From the NCBI RefSeq assembly GCF_000403435.2, contig NZ_KE159703.1:270765-334764 (forward strand): a DNA stretch of 64,000 bases, written 5' to 3'. The translations under genes were made by a program, and so were the position numbers. Origin of the DNA: Oscillibacter sp. 1-3. Its GTDB lineage: Bacteria; Bacillota; Clostridia; Oscillospirales; Oscillospiraceae. Below are positions 49,698 through 60,449 of the stretch, piece after piece. How positions within the stretch are numbered: the stretch's first letter is position 1; each line of letters begins with the position of its first letter. The notes under the pieces were generated by a model. It made no database searches. It saw only the letters and a list, made by a program, of their open reading frames with translations, and was not told the DNA's origin.

Positions 49698-49917
49698 AAA
49701 AATGAAATCCCCAAGGCGGTTCCCGCCAAACGATTGCCAGTATGTAAAATGCCGCGGCGGCACAGAGCGCGGCCAAAAGCAGCAGGACGGCTGCCGGGAT
49801 TTTGAGACGGGGCCTTTTCCGCAGCTCCCATGCCGCAATCAATAAGACGGCGGCCGCCCCTGCCGCGCCCAGTATCATAATGAATAAGAAAAAATAAGCT
49901 AATCCCACGGTTTCCAC
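49696..49917 (-). CDS. Small two-helix membrane protein
   Basis: 73 residues with GTG start (AAGGGG upstream) and two hydrophobic helices (LAYFFLFIMILGAAGAAAVLLIAAW and PAAVLLLLAALCAAAAFYILAI). Ends at the family-2 repeat fragment. No family; a real gene is plausible but not certain. Confidence 0.45.
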   Translation of the reverse strand: METVGLAYFFLFIMILGAAGAAAVLLIAAWELRKRPRLKIPAAVLLLLAALCAAAAFYILAIVWREPPWGFHF

Positions 49918-49965
49918 CCATTTTCCCCTTGCTGGAGTGACTGCAATGCCGTCGGCGGGCGATCG

Positions 49966-50508
49966 TCACGCGCCGACTTTTCCCACCGCCTGCGTAATTA
50001 AATCAATATGTTCCTTGATTTTCACTTTTCGCAGATGGTCCGCATTTCTGCTCCCGCCCAACCCAAGAAGCGGCGTATATCCGAAACATTCATCAAATTG
50101 AAGCTGTCCCCATTTTTTGACCGCCGCTTCATAGATTGGGATTTCGAAATGCGCCGTGTCAAAAACGCCGTCAGCCAAATCGTTCCAAAAGAAGTCAAAG
50201 CCGGCGGCCACTCCCTCAAACACGCCGTCCTTGTACTTGACAATGCGGATATAACGGCCCTTTTCCCAGGTCAGAATATCGGCAAAAGCGGTAACGAAGA
50301 TTGGGACGGCGGTACTGCTTAAAACGTAGCTTTCCTGGAGCAGCGCTTGATATTCCTCTGGATTTATCATTTTCAGATAGCCGTTCAGGAGACTTCCAAA
50401 TCCATATGTCTGCCAGGCGTTTAATAGAGCGGGCGGCAGTATGGAGTTATATTGAACACATAATTCCCGGCTTGCCTCTTGATCTTGTTCAAAGCGGTCA
50501 AACAGCAT
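49966..50508 (-). CDS. GAD-like/DUF1851 (Tdi1-type immunity) protein
   Basis: 180 residues. MLFDRFEQDQEASRELCVQYNSILPPALLNAWQTYGFGSLLNGYLKMINPEEY and the end FDECFGYTPLLGLGGSRNADHLRKVKIKEHI fit the GAD-like + DUF1851 arrangement seen in immunity proteins of antibacterial toxins. GGGAGG precedes the ATG. No toxin gene is next to it, so it is an orphan here; immunity is an inference from the family. Confidence 0.7.
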   Translation of the reverse strand: MLFDRFEQDQEASRELCVQYNSILPPALLNAWQTYGFGSLLNGYLKMINPEEYQALLQESYVLSSTAVPIFVTAFADILTWEKGRYIRIVKYKDGVFEGVAAGFDFFWNDLADGVFDTAHFEIPIYEAAVKKWGQLQFDECFGYTPLLGLGGSRNADHLRKVKIKEHIDLITQAVGKVGA

Positions 50509-50654
50509 AATAACCTCCCACTTGCTGATTTTTGCCAGTATACCATATCTGCGCAGTCACTTCCAGAAAAATTTCAAGCAGCCTGGGCGCCCCCGCCGGT
50601 TTCCGTCTGGACAGATTCCGAAAAAAATAGTTGCGCATTACAACAATTTGCGGA

Positions 50655-50682
50655 TTGACTTGACGCCGTGATATGGTATGAT
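50655..50682 (+). promoter_or_regulatory. Promoter of the ABC exporter operon
   Basis: TTGACT (50655-50660), 16-base spacer, TATGAT (50677-50682). Confidence 0.65.
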
Positions 50683-50712
50683 TTTCTTAAAAAGGAGAGG
50701 GGAGGCGCCGAG

Positions 50713-52413
50713 ATGGGCACTGTGCTGGGATACCTGTGGCCCCACGGCCGCCGCGTGGCCTGCGGGGTGACGGTGAAATTCACCGCCGCCCTGCTGGAGC
50801 TGGTGCTGCCGCTGCTGCTGGAGCGCATTGTGGACGTGAGCGTCCCTGCCGGAGACCTGGCCGCCATCTGGCTCTGCGGCGGACTGATGGCGGCGCTGGC
50901 TTTTGGGGCGGCCTTCTGCAACATCACCGCCAACCGCATGGCGGCGCGGGTGTCCATGGAGGTGACCCGGACCCTGCGGGGGGACCTGTACAGCCGGACC
51001 CAGCGCCTCTCCTGCGCCCAGATGGACCGCTTTTCCACCTCCTCTCTGGTGTCCCGGCTGACCAACGACACCTACAACGTCCACCAGATGTTCGACAAGG
51101 TGCAGCGGGGCGGCATCCGGGCCCCCATGCTGGTGCTGGGGGGACTGGTCCTGACCTTTCTGCTGGAGCCGGCCCTGGCGGCGGTGCAGCTGGCGGTGAG
51201 CCTTCTGACCTTCCTCACCATCTGGCAGGTGACCCGCCGGGGCATCCCACGCTACGCCGCGGCCCAGGCGGCCGGGGACACGGTGGTGCGGATTATCCGG
51301 GAGAACGCCTCCGGCGTCCGGGTGGTCAAGGCCCTGGCCTGCCAGGGCAGGGAGCGGCAGCGGTTCGACGAGGCCAACGAGACCTCCCGCCGGGCGGAGG
51401 AGACCGCCGGCTGCGTCATGGCCGCCGCCAACCCTTTGACAGACCTCCTGCTGAACACGGGGCTGGTGCTGGTGGTGCTGGCGGGGGCCCTGCGGGTCAA
51501 CGCCGGGCAGATGCCGCCGGGCCAGATCGTGGCGTTTTTGTCCTATTTCACCCTGATCCAGACCGCCACTCTGGGTATCGCCAAGGTGTTTATCCGGATC
51601 AGCAAGGGGGCGGCCTCCGCCCGGCGGATCGAGGAGATCCTGCTGGAGCCGGAGGACCAGCCCCTCCGGCCCTCGGAGGCAGTTTCGGAGGCGGAGCTGG
51701 GGATGGACGGCGTCTCCTTCTCCTATCTGGGGGTGGAGCGGGACCTGGCGGACGTGAGCTTCACCCTGCGGAAGGGGGAGACCCTGGGCATCCTGGGCCC
51801 CACCGGCAGCGGGAAGAGCACCCTGGCGGCCCTGCTGATGCGATTGTACGACGCCGGGGAGGGCATTGTCTGGGTGGGAGGCCGGGATGTGAGCAGCGTT
51901 CCCGGGGAGGAGCGGCGCTTCGGCGTGGTGTTCCAGAACGAGGCCCTGCTGAACGACAGCGTGTACGAGAATATCTCCTTCCTGCGGAACATCCCCCGGG
52001 AGGATGTGATCGCCGCGGCCAAAACCGCCCAGGCATGGGAGTTTATTGAACGGCTTCCGGAGGGGCTGGACAGCCGCCTGGACATCCGGGGGGCCAACCT
52101 CTCCGGCGGGCAGCGGCAGCGGCTGCTGGCCGCCCGGGCCCTGGCGGGGAGACCCTCTGTCCTGGTGCTGGACAGCGCCGACAGCGCCCTGGACTACGCA
52201 ACCGCCGCCGCCCTGCGGGCTGCCATCCGCCGGGACTGCCCCGGCGTGACGCTGGTGGTGATCTCCGAGCGGGTGGCCTCCCTGCGCAGTGCGGACCGCA
52301 TCCTGGTGCTGGAGGAGGGCCGGGTCACAGCCCAGGGAACCCATGAGGAACTGCTGGAACACTGTGTCCGCTACCGGCGCATCGCGGAGCTTCAAAGGGG
52401 GGTGCTGCTGTGA
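50713..52413 (+). CDS. ABC exporter half-transporter, degenerate-site subunit
   Basis: 566 residues: six membrane helices, then an ATPase domain. Walker A GPTGSGKST at about 362, signature LSGGQRQRL at 463-467 is intact. Walker B is LVLDSADSALD: the catalytic Glu is Ser488. The H-loop is ISERV: His is replaced by Glu519. So its own nucleotide site cannot hydrolyse ATP, as in one half of heterodimeric exporters such as TM287/288. The next gene supplies the opposite set. GGGGAGG before the ATG. Likely drug or peptide export. Confidence 0.9.
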   Translation: MGTVLGYLWPHGRRVACGVTVKFTAALLELVLPLLLERIVDVSVPAGDLAAIWLCGGLMAALAFGAAFCNITANRMAARVSMEVTRTLRGDLYSRTQRLSCAQMDRFSTSSLVSRLTNDTYNVHQMFDKVQRGGIRAPMLVLGGLVLTFLLEPALAAVQLAVSLLTFLTIWQVTRRGIPRYAAAQAAGDTVVRIIRENASGVRVVKALACQGRERQRFDEANETSRRAEETAGCVMAAANPLTDLLLNTGLVLVVLAGALRVNAGQMPPGQIVAFLSYFTLIQTATLGIAKVFIRISKGAASARRIEEILLEPEDQPLRPSEAVSEAELGMDGVSFSYLGVERDLADVSFTLRKGETLGILGPTGSGKSTLAALLMRLYDAGEGIVWVGGRDVSSVPGEERRFGVVFQNEALLNDSVYENISFLRNIPREDVIAAAKTAQAWEFIERLPEGLDSRLDIRGANLSGGQRQRLLAARALAGRPSVLVLDSADSALDYATAAALRAAIRRDCPGVTLVVISERVASLRSADRILVLEEGRVTAQGTHEELLEHCVRYRRIAELQRGVLL

Positions 52414-54182
52414 AACCGCATATTCTGCGGCGTCTGGCCCGGTTTCTGAGGCCCTACGCCCTGCCGCTGACCCTGTGCCTGGGGCTGACTGTCCTCTCCA
52501 GCCTGCTGGCCCTGGCGGCGCCGCTGCTGTCCGGCCGGGCGGTGGACGCGGTGGGCACCGTCCCCGGGGCGGTGGACTTCCCGGGGGTGTTCCGGGCCTG
52601 CGGAGGGATGTTGGCCTGCTACGCCCTCTCCTCCCTGCTGAGTTACGCCGTGTCCGCCCGGCTCATCAGGGTGGGGCAGTCCGTGTCCCGGGACCTGCGG
52701 AAGGCGGCCTTTGACCGCATGAGCGAGCTGCCGGTGGAGTACTTCGACACCCACCCGGCAGGCGATCTGGTCAGCCGGGTTTGCTACGACGTGGACACCG
52801 TGAACGCCGCCGTCTCCACGGACCTGCTTCACCTCTGCACCAGCGCCCTGACGGTGGGGGGCTCCTTTCTGATGCTGCTGGCCATCTCCCCCCGGCTGAC
52901 CCTTGTGTTCTTTGTCACCGTGCCCCTGTCCCTCTTTCTCACCCGCTTCCAGATGAGGCGCATCCACCCCTTGTTCCGCCTGCGCTCCAGGGAGCTGGGG
53001 GGGCTCAACGGCTTTGCCGAGGAGCGGGTCAGCCGCCAGCGGGCCATTCGGGCCTACGGCGTGGAGGCGGCGGACCTGGAGCAGTTTCAGGCATACAACG
53101 CCGCCGCCTCGGAGGCATATTACAAGGCCGACCGGGCCAGCGCGGCCCTGGGGCCGTCGGTGAACTTTATCAACAACCTTTCCCTGGCCGCCGTCAGCAT
53201 GTTCGGCGCGCTGCTGTACCTGGGGGGCGGGCTGACCCTGGGCAGCCTCTCCTCCTTCGTGCTGTACTCCCGCAAGTTCTCCAGCCCCATCCGGGAGGCC
53301 GCCAACCTCCTCAGTGAGCTCCAGTCCAGCGCGGCGGCGGCGGAGCGGGTGCTGGACCTGCTGGACGAGCGTCCGGAGCCGGGGGACGCGTCCGGCGCGC
53401 TGGAGCCGGAGACACTGCGGGGGGACATCTCCTTTGACCATGTGGACTTCGGCTACGACCCGGACCGGCCTGTGCTGCGAAATTTCACCGCCCGTATTCC
53501 CGCGGGGAGTCTGGCGGCAGTGGTGGGGCCCACCGGGGCGGGGAAGACCACCCTGGTCTCCCTGCTGCTGCGGTTCTACCGCCCCCAGGGCGGCGCCATC
53601 TCCATCGACGGCGTGCCCCTGGAGGGCTACGCCCGGGACGGCCTGCGCCGCCGCCTGGCCCTGGTGCTCCAGGACACGTGGCTCTTTGGCGGCACCATCG
53701 CGGAGAACATCGCCTACGGCGCGCCGGGGGCCTCCCGGGAACAGATCGTGGAGGCCGCCAAGGCCGCCCGGGTGCACCGCTTCATCACATCTCTGCCCCA
53801 GGGGTACGACACCGTCCTCACCGACGAGGGCGCGGGGATCTCCAAGGGCCAGCGGCAGCTGCTGGCCATCGCCCGGTGCTTTTTGACCGACGCGGACATT
53901 GTCATCCTGGACGAGGCCACCAGCAGCGTGGACACGGAGACAGAGGGGGAGATCAGTCTGGCCATGGAGCGGCTGCGGCAGGGGAGAACCTGCTTTGTCA
54001 TCGCCCACCGTCTGGCCACCGTCCGCCGGGCCGACTGCATCCTGGTGCTGGACCGGGGCGGCGTGGCGGAGGCGGGGACCCATGAGGAACTGCTGGCGGC
54101 GGGGGGCGTCTACGCCTCGCTGTCCAGGCTGTCGGAGGAGGAGAGCGGAGAAGAGAGGACAAAAGCGCTTTCGCGCCGCTGA
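52410..54182 (+). CDS. ABC exporter half-transporter, catalytic subunit
   Basis: 590 residues: six helices then ATPase domain. Walker A GPTGAGKTT, Walker B VILDEATSSVD with E502, and H-loop IAHRL with H533 are canonical, but the signature is ISKGQRQ (477-481) instead of LSGGQ. The complementary defects of this and the previous subunit leave exactly one working ATP site per dimer. GTG start overlaps the preceding stop by four bases (GTGA). Heterodimer with the gene before; substrate unknown. Confidence 0.92.
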   Translation: MKPHILRRLARFLRPYALPLTLCLGLTVLSSLLALAAPLLSGRAVDAVGTVPGAVDFPGVFRACGGMLACYALSSLLSYAVSARLIRVGQSVSRDLRKAAFDRMSELPVEYFDTHPAGDLVSRVCYDVDTVNAAVSTDLLHLCTSALTVGGSFLMLLAISPRLTLVFFVTVPLSLFLTRFQMRRIHPLFRLRSRELGGLNGFAEERVSRQRAIRAYGVEAADLEQFQAYNAAASEAYYKADRASAALGPSVNFINNLSLAAVSMFGALLYLGGGLTLGSLSSFVLYSRKFSSPIREAANLLSELQSSAAAAERVLDLLDERPEPGDASGALEPETLRGDISFDHVDFGYDPDRPVLRNFTARIPAGSLAAVVGPTGAGKTTLVSLLLRFYRPQGGAISIDGVPLEGYARDGLRRRLALVLQDTWLFGGTIAENIAYGAPGASREQIVEAAKAARVHRFITSLPQGYDTVLTDEGAGISKGQRQLLAIARCFLTDADIVILDEATSSVDTETEGEISLAMERLRQGRTCFVIAHRLATVRRADCILVLDRGGVAEAGTHEELLAAGGVYASLSRLSEEESGEERTKALSRR

Positions 54183-54393
54183 GAGCCTGTCCGGCCCGCC
54201 GGAGGAACGCTTCCGGCAGGCCGGAACCGGGCCGCGGGGAGAGGCATTCTATCAAGAAGGCACGAAAACGTATCCGAAGATCCGGCAAAAGTCAATCGGC
54301 AAATTGTAAAAATTTGAACAAGAAATTTATATAGTGTCCACAACAGTTGTGAAAATGGCCAAAAATCCCGCCGCAAAATAGGGAACATATCAA
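54183..54393. other. Intergenic region, ABC exporter to importer
   Basis: GC-rich with weak hairpins for about 60 bases, then an AT-rich stretch leading into a promoter. No gene seen. Confidence 0.5.
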
Positions 54394-54423
54394 TTGACAA
54401 AAGGCGGTAAAACTCTCTATAAT
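54394..54423 (+). promoter_or_regulatory. Promoter of the ABC importer operon
   Basis: TTGACA (54394-54399), 18-base spacer, TATAAT (54418-54423). Confidence 0.85.
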
Positions 54424-54437
54424 GAAAATGCGAAAAC

Positions 54438-54449
54438 GCAAACGTTTGC
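54438..54449. promoter_or_regulatory. LacI/CcpA-type operator
   Basis: Perfect palindrome GCAAACGTTTGC 15 bases downstream of the -10 box, the position where a LacI-family repressor (or CcpA at a near-cre site) would block transcription. Confidence 0.6.
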
Positions 54450-54562
54450 ACAAATTTGCGCCTGATCACCGCGGATTTGTGGAGACAGAGCGAGAGTTGA
54501 GGAAAAAGAAGACTGATTCGTGTTCCGGCGCTTCCCCGCAGTAATCAGAAAGAGGTGTTACC

Positions 54563-56389
54563 GTGGCAAAGAAAGATCTTCCCAGAAAACCCCTGACAAA
54601 AACAAGGCTTAAAAACCTGATCCTGAATGTTCTGCGCAACCCCTTCAACATGATCGTGCTGGTCAGCCTCGTGGTGCTGTTCTGCCTGATCGTCATTCCC
54701 CTGCTGACCATGATTAAGTCCACCTTCACCCTGGCGGAGGGCGAGCTTCGCCGTGTGGACGGCGAGGTGGGCCAGTTTACCATGTACTACTGGTGGTACA
54801 TGGCCGTCAGCAACATGTCCAAGGCCGTGCTGTGGAAGCCCCTGATGAACTCCTTCGTCTGCGGTCTTTTCACCACGCTGATCTCCGTGCCTCTGGGCTC
54901 GGTGCTGGCCTGGCTGATGATCCGTACCGACATCCCCGGCAAGAAGGTGCTGGGCATCCTGATCACCGTGCCCTACATGATTCCCTCCTGGACCAAGGCC
55001 CTGGCGTGGCTGGCCGTGTTCCGCACCCCCACCAGCGGCGCCAACGGCTTCCTCACTGGCCTGGGCATCCCCATTCCCGACTGGCTGGCCTACGGCCCCA
55101 TTGCCATCGTGCTGTGCATGTCCATGCACTACTATGCCTTCTCCTACATCCAGGTGTCCGGCGCGCTCCGCTCCATCAACTCCGAGCTGGAGGAGATGGG
55201 TGAGATCCAGGGCGCCAACAAGGCCCAGATCCTGCGCCACATCACCCTGCCCCTGATCCTGCCCTCCGTGCTCAGCGCCCTGGTCATGACCGTGTCCAAG
55301 TCCATCGGTACATACGGCGTTGCGGCCAACCTGGGCAACCGCATCGGCTACTACACCCTGGCCACCCGCATGCGGGTGTTCATCGACCAGGGTCCCCAGG
55401 CCGTGGGCTACGCCATGAGCATCGTCCTGGTGGGTCTGGCCGCCCTGATTCTCATGAGCAACCAGAAGGCCATCGGCGTCCGCAAATCCTATGCCACCGT
55501 GGGCGGCAAGGGCGGCCGCAGCACCCTGATGCCTCTGGGCGCGGCCAAGAAGCCCATGATGGGTTTCCTGGTGATCTTCCTGTTCCTGGCCATGGTCATG
55601 CCCTTCTTCGTGCTGATTATGGAGACCTTCCAGATCACCACCGGTGCGGGCTACGGCATGGACAACCTGACCCTCTACAACTGGATCGGCACCGTGGACG
55701 AGGCCCAGAAGTACACCAACTATCCCGGCATCTTCCGCCACGACGAGTTCTGGAGCGCCTTCTGGAATACCATCAGGCTGACGCTGATCGGCTCCATCAT
55801 CACCGCCATCTGCGGCCAGTTCCTGGGCTACATCAGCTCCCGCGGCCGCGGCAAGTGGTACGGAAACCTCACCGAGCAGCTGGTGTTTGTGCCCTACCTG
55901 ATGAGCGGCGTGGCCTTCTCCACCATGTACTTCTCCATGTTCAGCGTCCCCCATCTGGGCGGCCTGATCCCCTCTCTGTACGGCACCTTCACCCTGATCG
56001 TTCTGACCTCCGTGGTCAAGCACTTCCCCTTCGCCAGCCGCTCCGGCACCGCCAACATGCTCTCCATCAGCGTGGAGCTGGAGGAGGCGGCGGACATCGC
56101 CGGCGCCAGCTTCTGGAAGCGGATGAGTTCCATCATCATCCCCCTGGCAAAGAACGGCTTTATCTCCGGCTTCATGCTGACCTTCATCTCCATCGCCAAG
56201 GAGCTGGACCTGATCATCATCATGATGACGCCCACCACCCGGACCATGTCCTTCCTGGCATTTACCTACTCTCAGGAGGGCTACAACCAGATGTCCGACG
56301 CCATCTCCGTGTGCGTGCTGCTGTTCATTCTGGTCTGCTATATCGTAGCCAACAAGGTCGGCGGCGCCGATATTGGCAAGAGCTGGTAA
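54563..56389 (+). CDS. Fused double ABC permease, Fe3+/polyamine-type importer
   Basis: 608 residues with about 12 membrane helices. Two complete permease halves each carry an EAA-type coupling loop: first EMGEIQGANKAQILRHITLPLILPSVLSAL, second EEAADIAGASFWKRMSSIIIPLAKNGFISG. Such duplicated permeases occur in the FbpB/ThiP/PotBC group. GTG start with GAGGTG upstream. First gene of an importer operon with ATPase and binding protein behind it. Substrate not identifiable. Confidence 0.85.
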   Translation: MAKKDLPRKPLTKTRLKNLILNVLRNPFNMIVLVSLVVLFCLIVIPLLTMIKSTFTLAEGELRRVDGEVGQFTMYYWWYMAVSNMSKAVLWKPLMNSFVCGLFTTLISVPLGSVLAWLMIRTDIPGKKVLGILITVPYMIPSWTKALAWLAVFRTPTSGANGFLTGLGIPIPDWLAYGPIAIVLCMSMHYYAFSYIQVSGALRSINSELEEMGEIQGANKAQILRHITLPLILPSVLSALVMTVSKSIGTYGVAANLGNRIGYYTLATRMRVFIDQGPQAVGYAMSIVLVGLAALILMSNQKAIGVRKSYATVGGKGGRSTLMPLGAAKKPMMGFLVIFLFLAMVMPFFVLIMETFQITTGAGYGMDNLTLYNWIGTVDEAQKYTNYPGIFRHDEFWSAFWNTIRLTLIGSIITAICGQFLGYISSRGRGKWYGNLTEQLVFVPYLMSGVAFSTMYFSMFSVPHLGGLIPSLYGTFTLIVLTSVVKHFPFASRSGTANMLSISVELEEAADIAGASFWKRMSSIIIPLAKNGFISGFMLTFISIAKELDLIIIMMTPTTRTMSFLAFTYSQEGYNQMSDAISVCVLLFILVCYIVANKVGGADIGKSW

Positions 56390-56428
56390 ACCACGGACCC
56401 ACGACATGACAGAAAGGAAAGAACGATA

Positions 56429-57550
<1,122 letters not shown>

Positions 57551-57675
57551 TCCCCCGGCTATCCGGATCAAAGCGCTCCCGAGCGGCGGGGAGTACCGCC
57601 GTCCGGCCCCGCTTGATTATACAACTCCGGCGCCATTCCCCAATCACTGTGCAAAAATGAAAGGAGAAGAACCCG

Positions 57676-58998
57676 ATGAAGAAGAAGTTATTGGCACTCT
57701 TACTTGCGGCTGTCATGGTGCTGAGCCTTGCGGCCTGCGGCGGCAAGTCCGACACGCCTGCCGCTGACAACCCCGGCGCCTCCCAGCCCGCCGATGGCGG
57801 CAGCGGAGACAATGCCGCCGAGCCCGCCGCCGGGCAGTTCGGCTACGACCGCGCCACCGGTACCGAGGTCTACGGCCCCTACTGGGATGAGTGGAGCGAC
57901 ATGACCGACGAGGAGCTCTATGAGCTGGCCAAGGCGGAGAACAACCCCATCAACGTCTACGCCACCTCCTCCAAGATGATGAAGGTTGTGGACAGCTTTA
58001 ACGAGAAGTGGCCCGGTCTGGAACTGGTGATCTCCGACCTGGACTCCGACGAGGTTCTCAGCAAGGCCGAGATTGAGAACCAGACCAACAACATCACCGC
58101 CGACGTGCTCCAGACCAAGGACGTCAACGGCGACGTGTTCTTTGAGTATTACAGCAAGGGGATTCTGGAGCCCTTCTATCCCCGCGACATCTGCTCCCAC
58201 ATCGAGGAGGAGAACCTGAAGTTCAGCTTCCCGCTGTATGCATCCCAGGCTTTCTGGTACTACAACACCGAGGCATTCCCCGACGGACAGCCCATCACCA
58301 GCTGGTGGCAGATCATTGAGAAGAACCCCGACGGCAGCCAGAAGTACCGCATCTTCGCCAAGGAAATCGGCCAGGAGACCGCCTACCTCAGCCTGTTTGC
58401 CAGTTTTATCTCCAATGCCGAGGAGATGGAGCAGGCCTATAAGGACATCTACGGCACCGATCTGGAGTATACCTACGATGCCTCCAGCTTCCCCTTCGAG
58501 GTTCCCGCCAACAACGCCGGCGTGGAGTACCTGTGGCGCTTCACCCAGGCCAAGATGACCTTCATCGGCGACGGCGACGAGCTGGTGCTGGCCGTCCATA
58601 ACTCCACCAAGGATGATCCCGCCCTGTGCCTGGCCTCCGCCGGCAAGATCGAGAACCGCGAGGAGTCCGGCTACAACATCGCCTGGTGCACCAACCTGAC
58701 TCCCTACACTGCCCTGCTGAACACCGAGTCCATGTTCATGGTCAAAAACTGTGACAGCCCCGCTGGCGGACGTCTGTTCATCCGCCACGTTATGGGCGGC
58801 GTCGACGGCGAGAGCGGCGGCTTCAAGCCCTTCACCAAGGAAGGAAACTGGCCCCTGCGTGACGATGTGGAGGACAAGAAGAATCCCGTCTCTCTGCACG
58901 ATCTGGGCGCCCGCGCCAACGATCTGGACGCCATCTACAGCATCTTCCCCGACGTGCAGGATATGTGGACCTACTGGCGTGACCAGGCTCCCAAGTAA
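57676..58998 (+). CDS. Extracellular solute-binding lipoprotein of the importer
   Basis: 440 residues. Signal peptide with lipobox LSLAAC, Cys at 21, then a Pro/Ala/Gly/Asp linker and a type II periplasmic-binding fold (INVYATSSKMMKVVDSFNEKWPGLELVISDLDSDEV, FYPRDICSHIEEENLKFSF, FWYYNTEAFPDGQPITSWWQII). The fold is like iron/phosphonate/polyamine receptors. Unusual: the Tyr/Trp-rich segments around 190-230 may line the pocket. Ligand unknown. AAAGGAGAAGAACCCG before the ATG. Confidence 0.88.
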   Translation: MKKKLLALLLAAVMVLSLAACGGKSDTPAADNPGASQPADGGSGDNAAEPAAGQFGYDRATGTEVYGPYWDEWSDMTDEELYELAKAENNPINVYATSSKMMKVVDSFNEKWPGLELVISDLDSDEVLSKAEIENQTNNITADVLQTKDVNGDVFFEYYSKGILEPFYPRDICSHIEEENLKFSFPLYASQAFWYYNTEAFPDGQPITSWWQIIEKNPDGSQKYRIFAKEIGQETAYLSLFASFISNAEEMEQAYKDIYGTDLEYTYDASSFPFEVPANNAGVEYLWRFTQAKMTFIGDGDELVLAVHNSTKDDPALCLASAGKIENREESGYNIAWCTNLTPYTALLNTESMFMVKNCDSPAGGRLFIRHVMGGVDGESGGFKPFTKEGNWPLRDDVEDKKNPVSLHDLGARANDLDAIYSIFPDVQDMWTYWRDQAPK

Positions 58999-59078
58999 GT
59001 AAGACATTCGCCGCGAAAGAGCGGCTCCGCCGGGCGGGCGGCCCATCGGCCGCCCGCCCATTTCCAAGAGGAGGAACT

Positions 59079-59627
59079 ATGCTGGGCAGAGGCAATCCCA
59101 TTCAGGAAAGTCAAATCGACGAAAAGATCGGCCGGGCGGCGGACAGCTTCTGGTCCGCCTTTCAGATGATGGAAAACGGCAGGGTGAAGAGCACGCTGAT
59201 GCTGTACTCCTTTTGTCTGTGCTGGGTGTTTGCCGCTGTTCACGGCGCGGCCATCGCCCTTTTGATCGGCCCGCTGCACACGCTGATGGCGGGGGCGCCG
59301 GTTTTCCTTGAGAATCTGGTCACCGCCCTGGTTCCCGCGGTGCTGGGTACGGCGGTGTGCAGCCTGACCTGGCGTCTGCCCGGCGACAAACGAAAGCTGC
59401 CGGCGGCCTATCTGTGGCTGACGCTGCTGATGCTGGCCTGCCTGATCGCCCTGCTGGTCCTTCTGAACGGAGAGCGGGGGGCGCAGATCCTGGCTCTGCA
59501 ATTTTTCGGGATGTTCGTGCTGGTCCCCCTGGTTCTGGGGGATGGGCTGTCGATCCTCCTGTTTTACCGATACTGGAAACATAAGCCCCCAGTCAAAGAC
59601 ATGGCGGAGCTTAGGAAAGGGCCGTAA
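59079..59627 (+). CDS. Small polytopic membrane protein in the importer operon
   Basis: 182 residues; about 4 hydrophobic helices after a soluble 40-residue start (IQESQIDEKIGRAADSFWSAF). GAGGAGG before the ATG. Downstream of the binding protein and just before the HAD gene (one-base gap to its ATG). No family recognised. Confidence 0.7.
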   Translation: MLGRGNPIQESQIDEKIGRAADSFWSAFQMMENGRVKSTLMLYSFCLCWVFAAVHGAAIALLIGPLHTLMAGAPVFLENLVTALVPAVLGTAVCSLTWRLPGDKRKLPAAYLWLTLLMLACLIALLVLLNGERGAQILALQFFGMFVLVPLVLGDGLSILLFYRYWKHKPPVKDMAELRKGP

Positions 59628-59628
59628 G

Positions 59629-60399
59629 ATGATGATTGATACTGTATTGTTCGATATGGGCGGAACGCTGGAGGACATCTTTACGGACGACGAGAGCCGT
59701 GAGGCCTCCGCGCGGGAAGTCCTGCGCATTTTGAAGGAGAAGGGCATCGCTGTATCCGACGATCCGGCCTCTGCCCAAAAGAAGCTGGCGGACGGCTGGG
59801 ACCGCTACGCCGCCTACCGGGGCCCCACGGACCGGGAGCTGAAGCCGGAGGAGATCTGGGGACAGTATGTCCTGACGGATTTCGGCCTGGACCAGGAGAC
59901 CGTGGCCCCCTTTGCCGAGGAGCTGGCCCACATGTGGGAGGTCACCTACTACCACCGCACCCTCCGCCCCCGTGTGGCGGAGATGCTGGCCGGGCTGAAG
60001 GACATGGGGATGAAGCTGGGCGTCATCAGCAACACCGCCAGCCTTTACCAGGTGTTCGACATTCTGGAGGAGTACGGCATTCGGGATTATTTCCAGGATG
60101 TGACGCTGTCCTCCGTCACCGGCTACCGCAAGCCGGATAAGAACATTTTCATGGTCTCTCTGAATCAGGTCCGGTCGGACCCGTCCACCTGCGCCTACGT
60201 GGGCGACACGGTGTCCCGGGACGTGATCGGCCCCCAGCGCATGGGCTTTGGCATGACATTCCACATCAACTCCAAGCTGACAAAGTGCAAGGACGTGGAC
60301 GTGCCCAAGGAGATCCGGGCCACCTATGAGATCGACGACATCTACCAGGTCTATGCCATCCTGCGGGACCTGGAGAAGGAACAGCACAAAGCTGTGTGA
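59629..60399 (+). CDS. HAD family hydrolase
   Basis: 256 residues. HAD motif I DTVLFDMGGTLEDIF, motif II LGVISNTAS, motif III with Lys in GYRKPDKNIF, motif IV YVGDTVSRDVIGPQRMG. Cap type C1 (helical, 25-95). Typical small-molecule phosphatase; in this operon it probably acts on the imported substrate. Starts MMIDT one base after the stop of the preceding gene. Confidence 0.88.
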   Translation: MMIDTVLFDMGGTLEDIFTDDESREASAREVLRILKEKGIAVSDDPASAQKKLADGWDRYAAYRGPTDRELKPEEIWGQYVLTDFGLDQETVAPFAEELAHMWEVTYYHRTLRPRVAEMLAGLKDMGMKLGVISNTASLYQVFDILEEYGIRDYFQDVTLSSVTGYRKPDKNIFMVSLNQVRSDPSTCAYVGDTVSRDVIGPQRMGFGMTFHINSKLTKCKDVDVPKEIRATYEIDDIYQVYAILRDLEKEQHKAV

Positions 60400-60410
60400 C
60401 AAGGAGAATA

Positions 60411-60443
60411 AACGCCCTCCCCGGCCGGGGAGGGCGTCTTTTT
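60411..60443 (+). terminator. Terminator of the importer operon
   Basis: ACGCCCTCCCC-GGCC-GGGGAGGGCGT then CTTTTTG. Confidence 0.9.
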
Positions 60444-60449
60444 GCCTGT

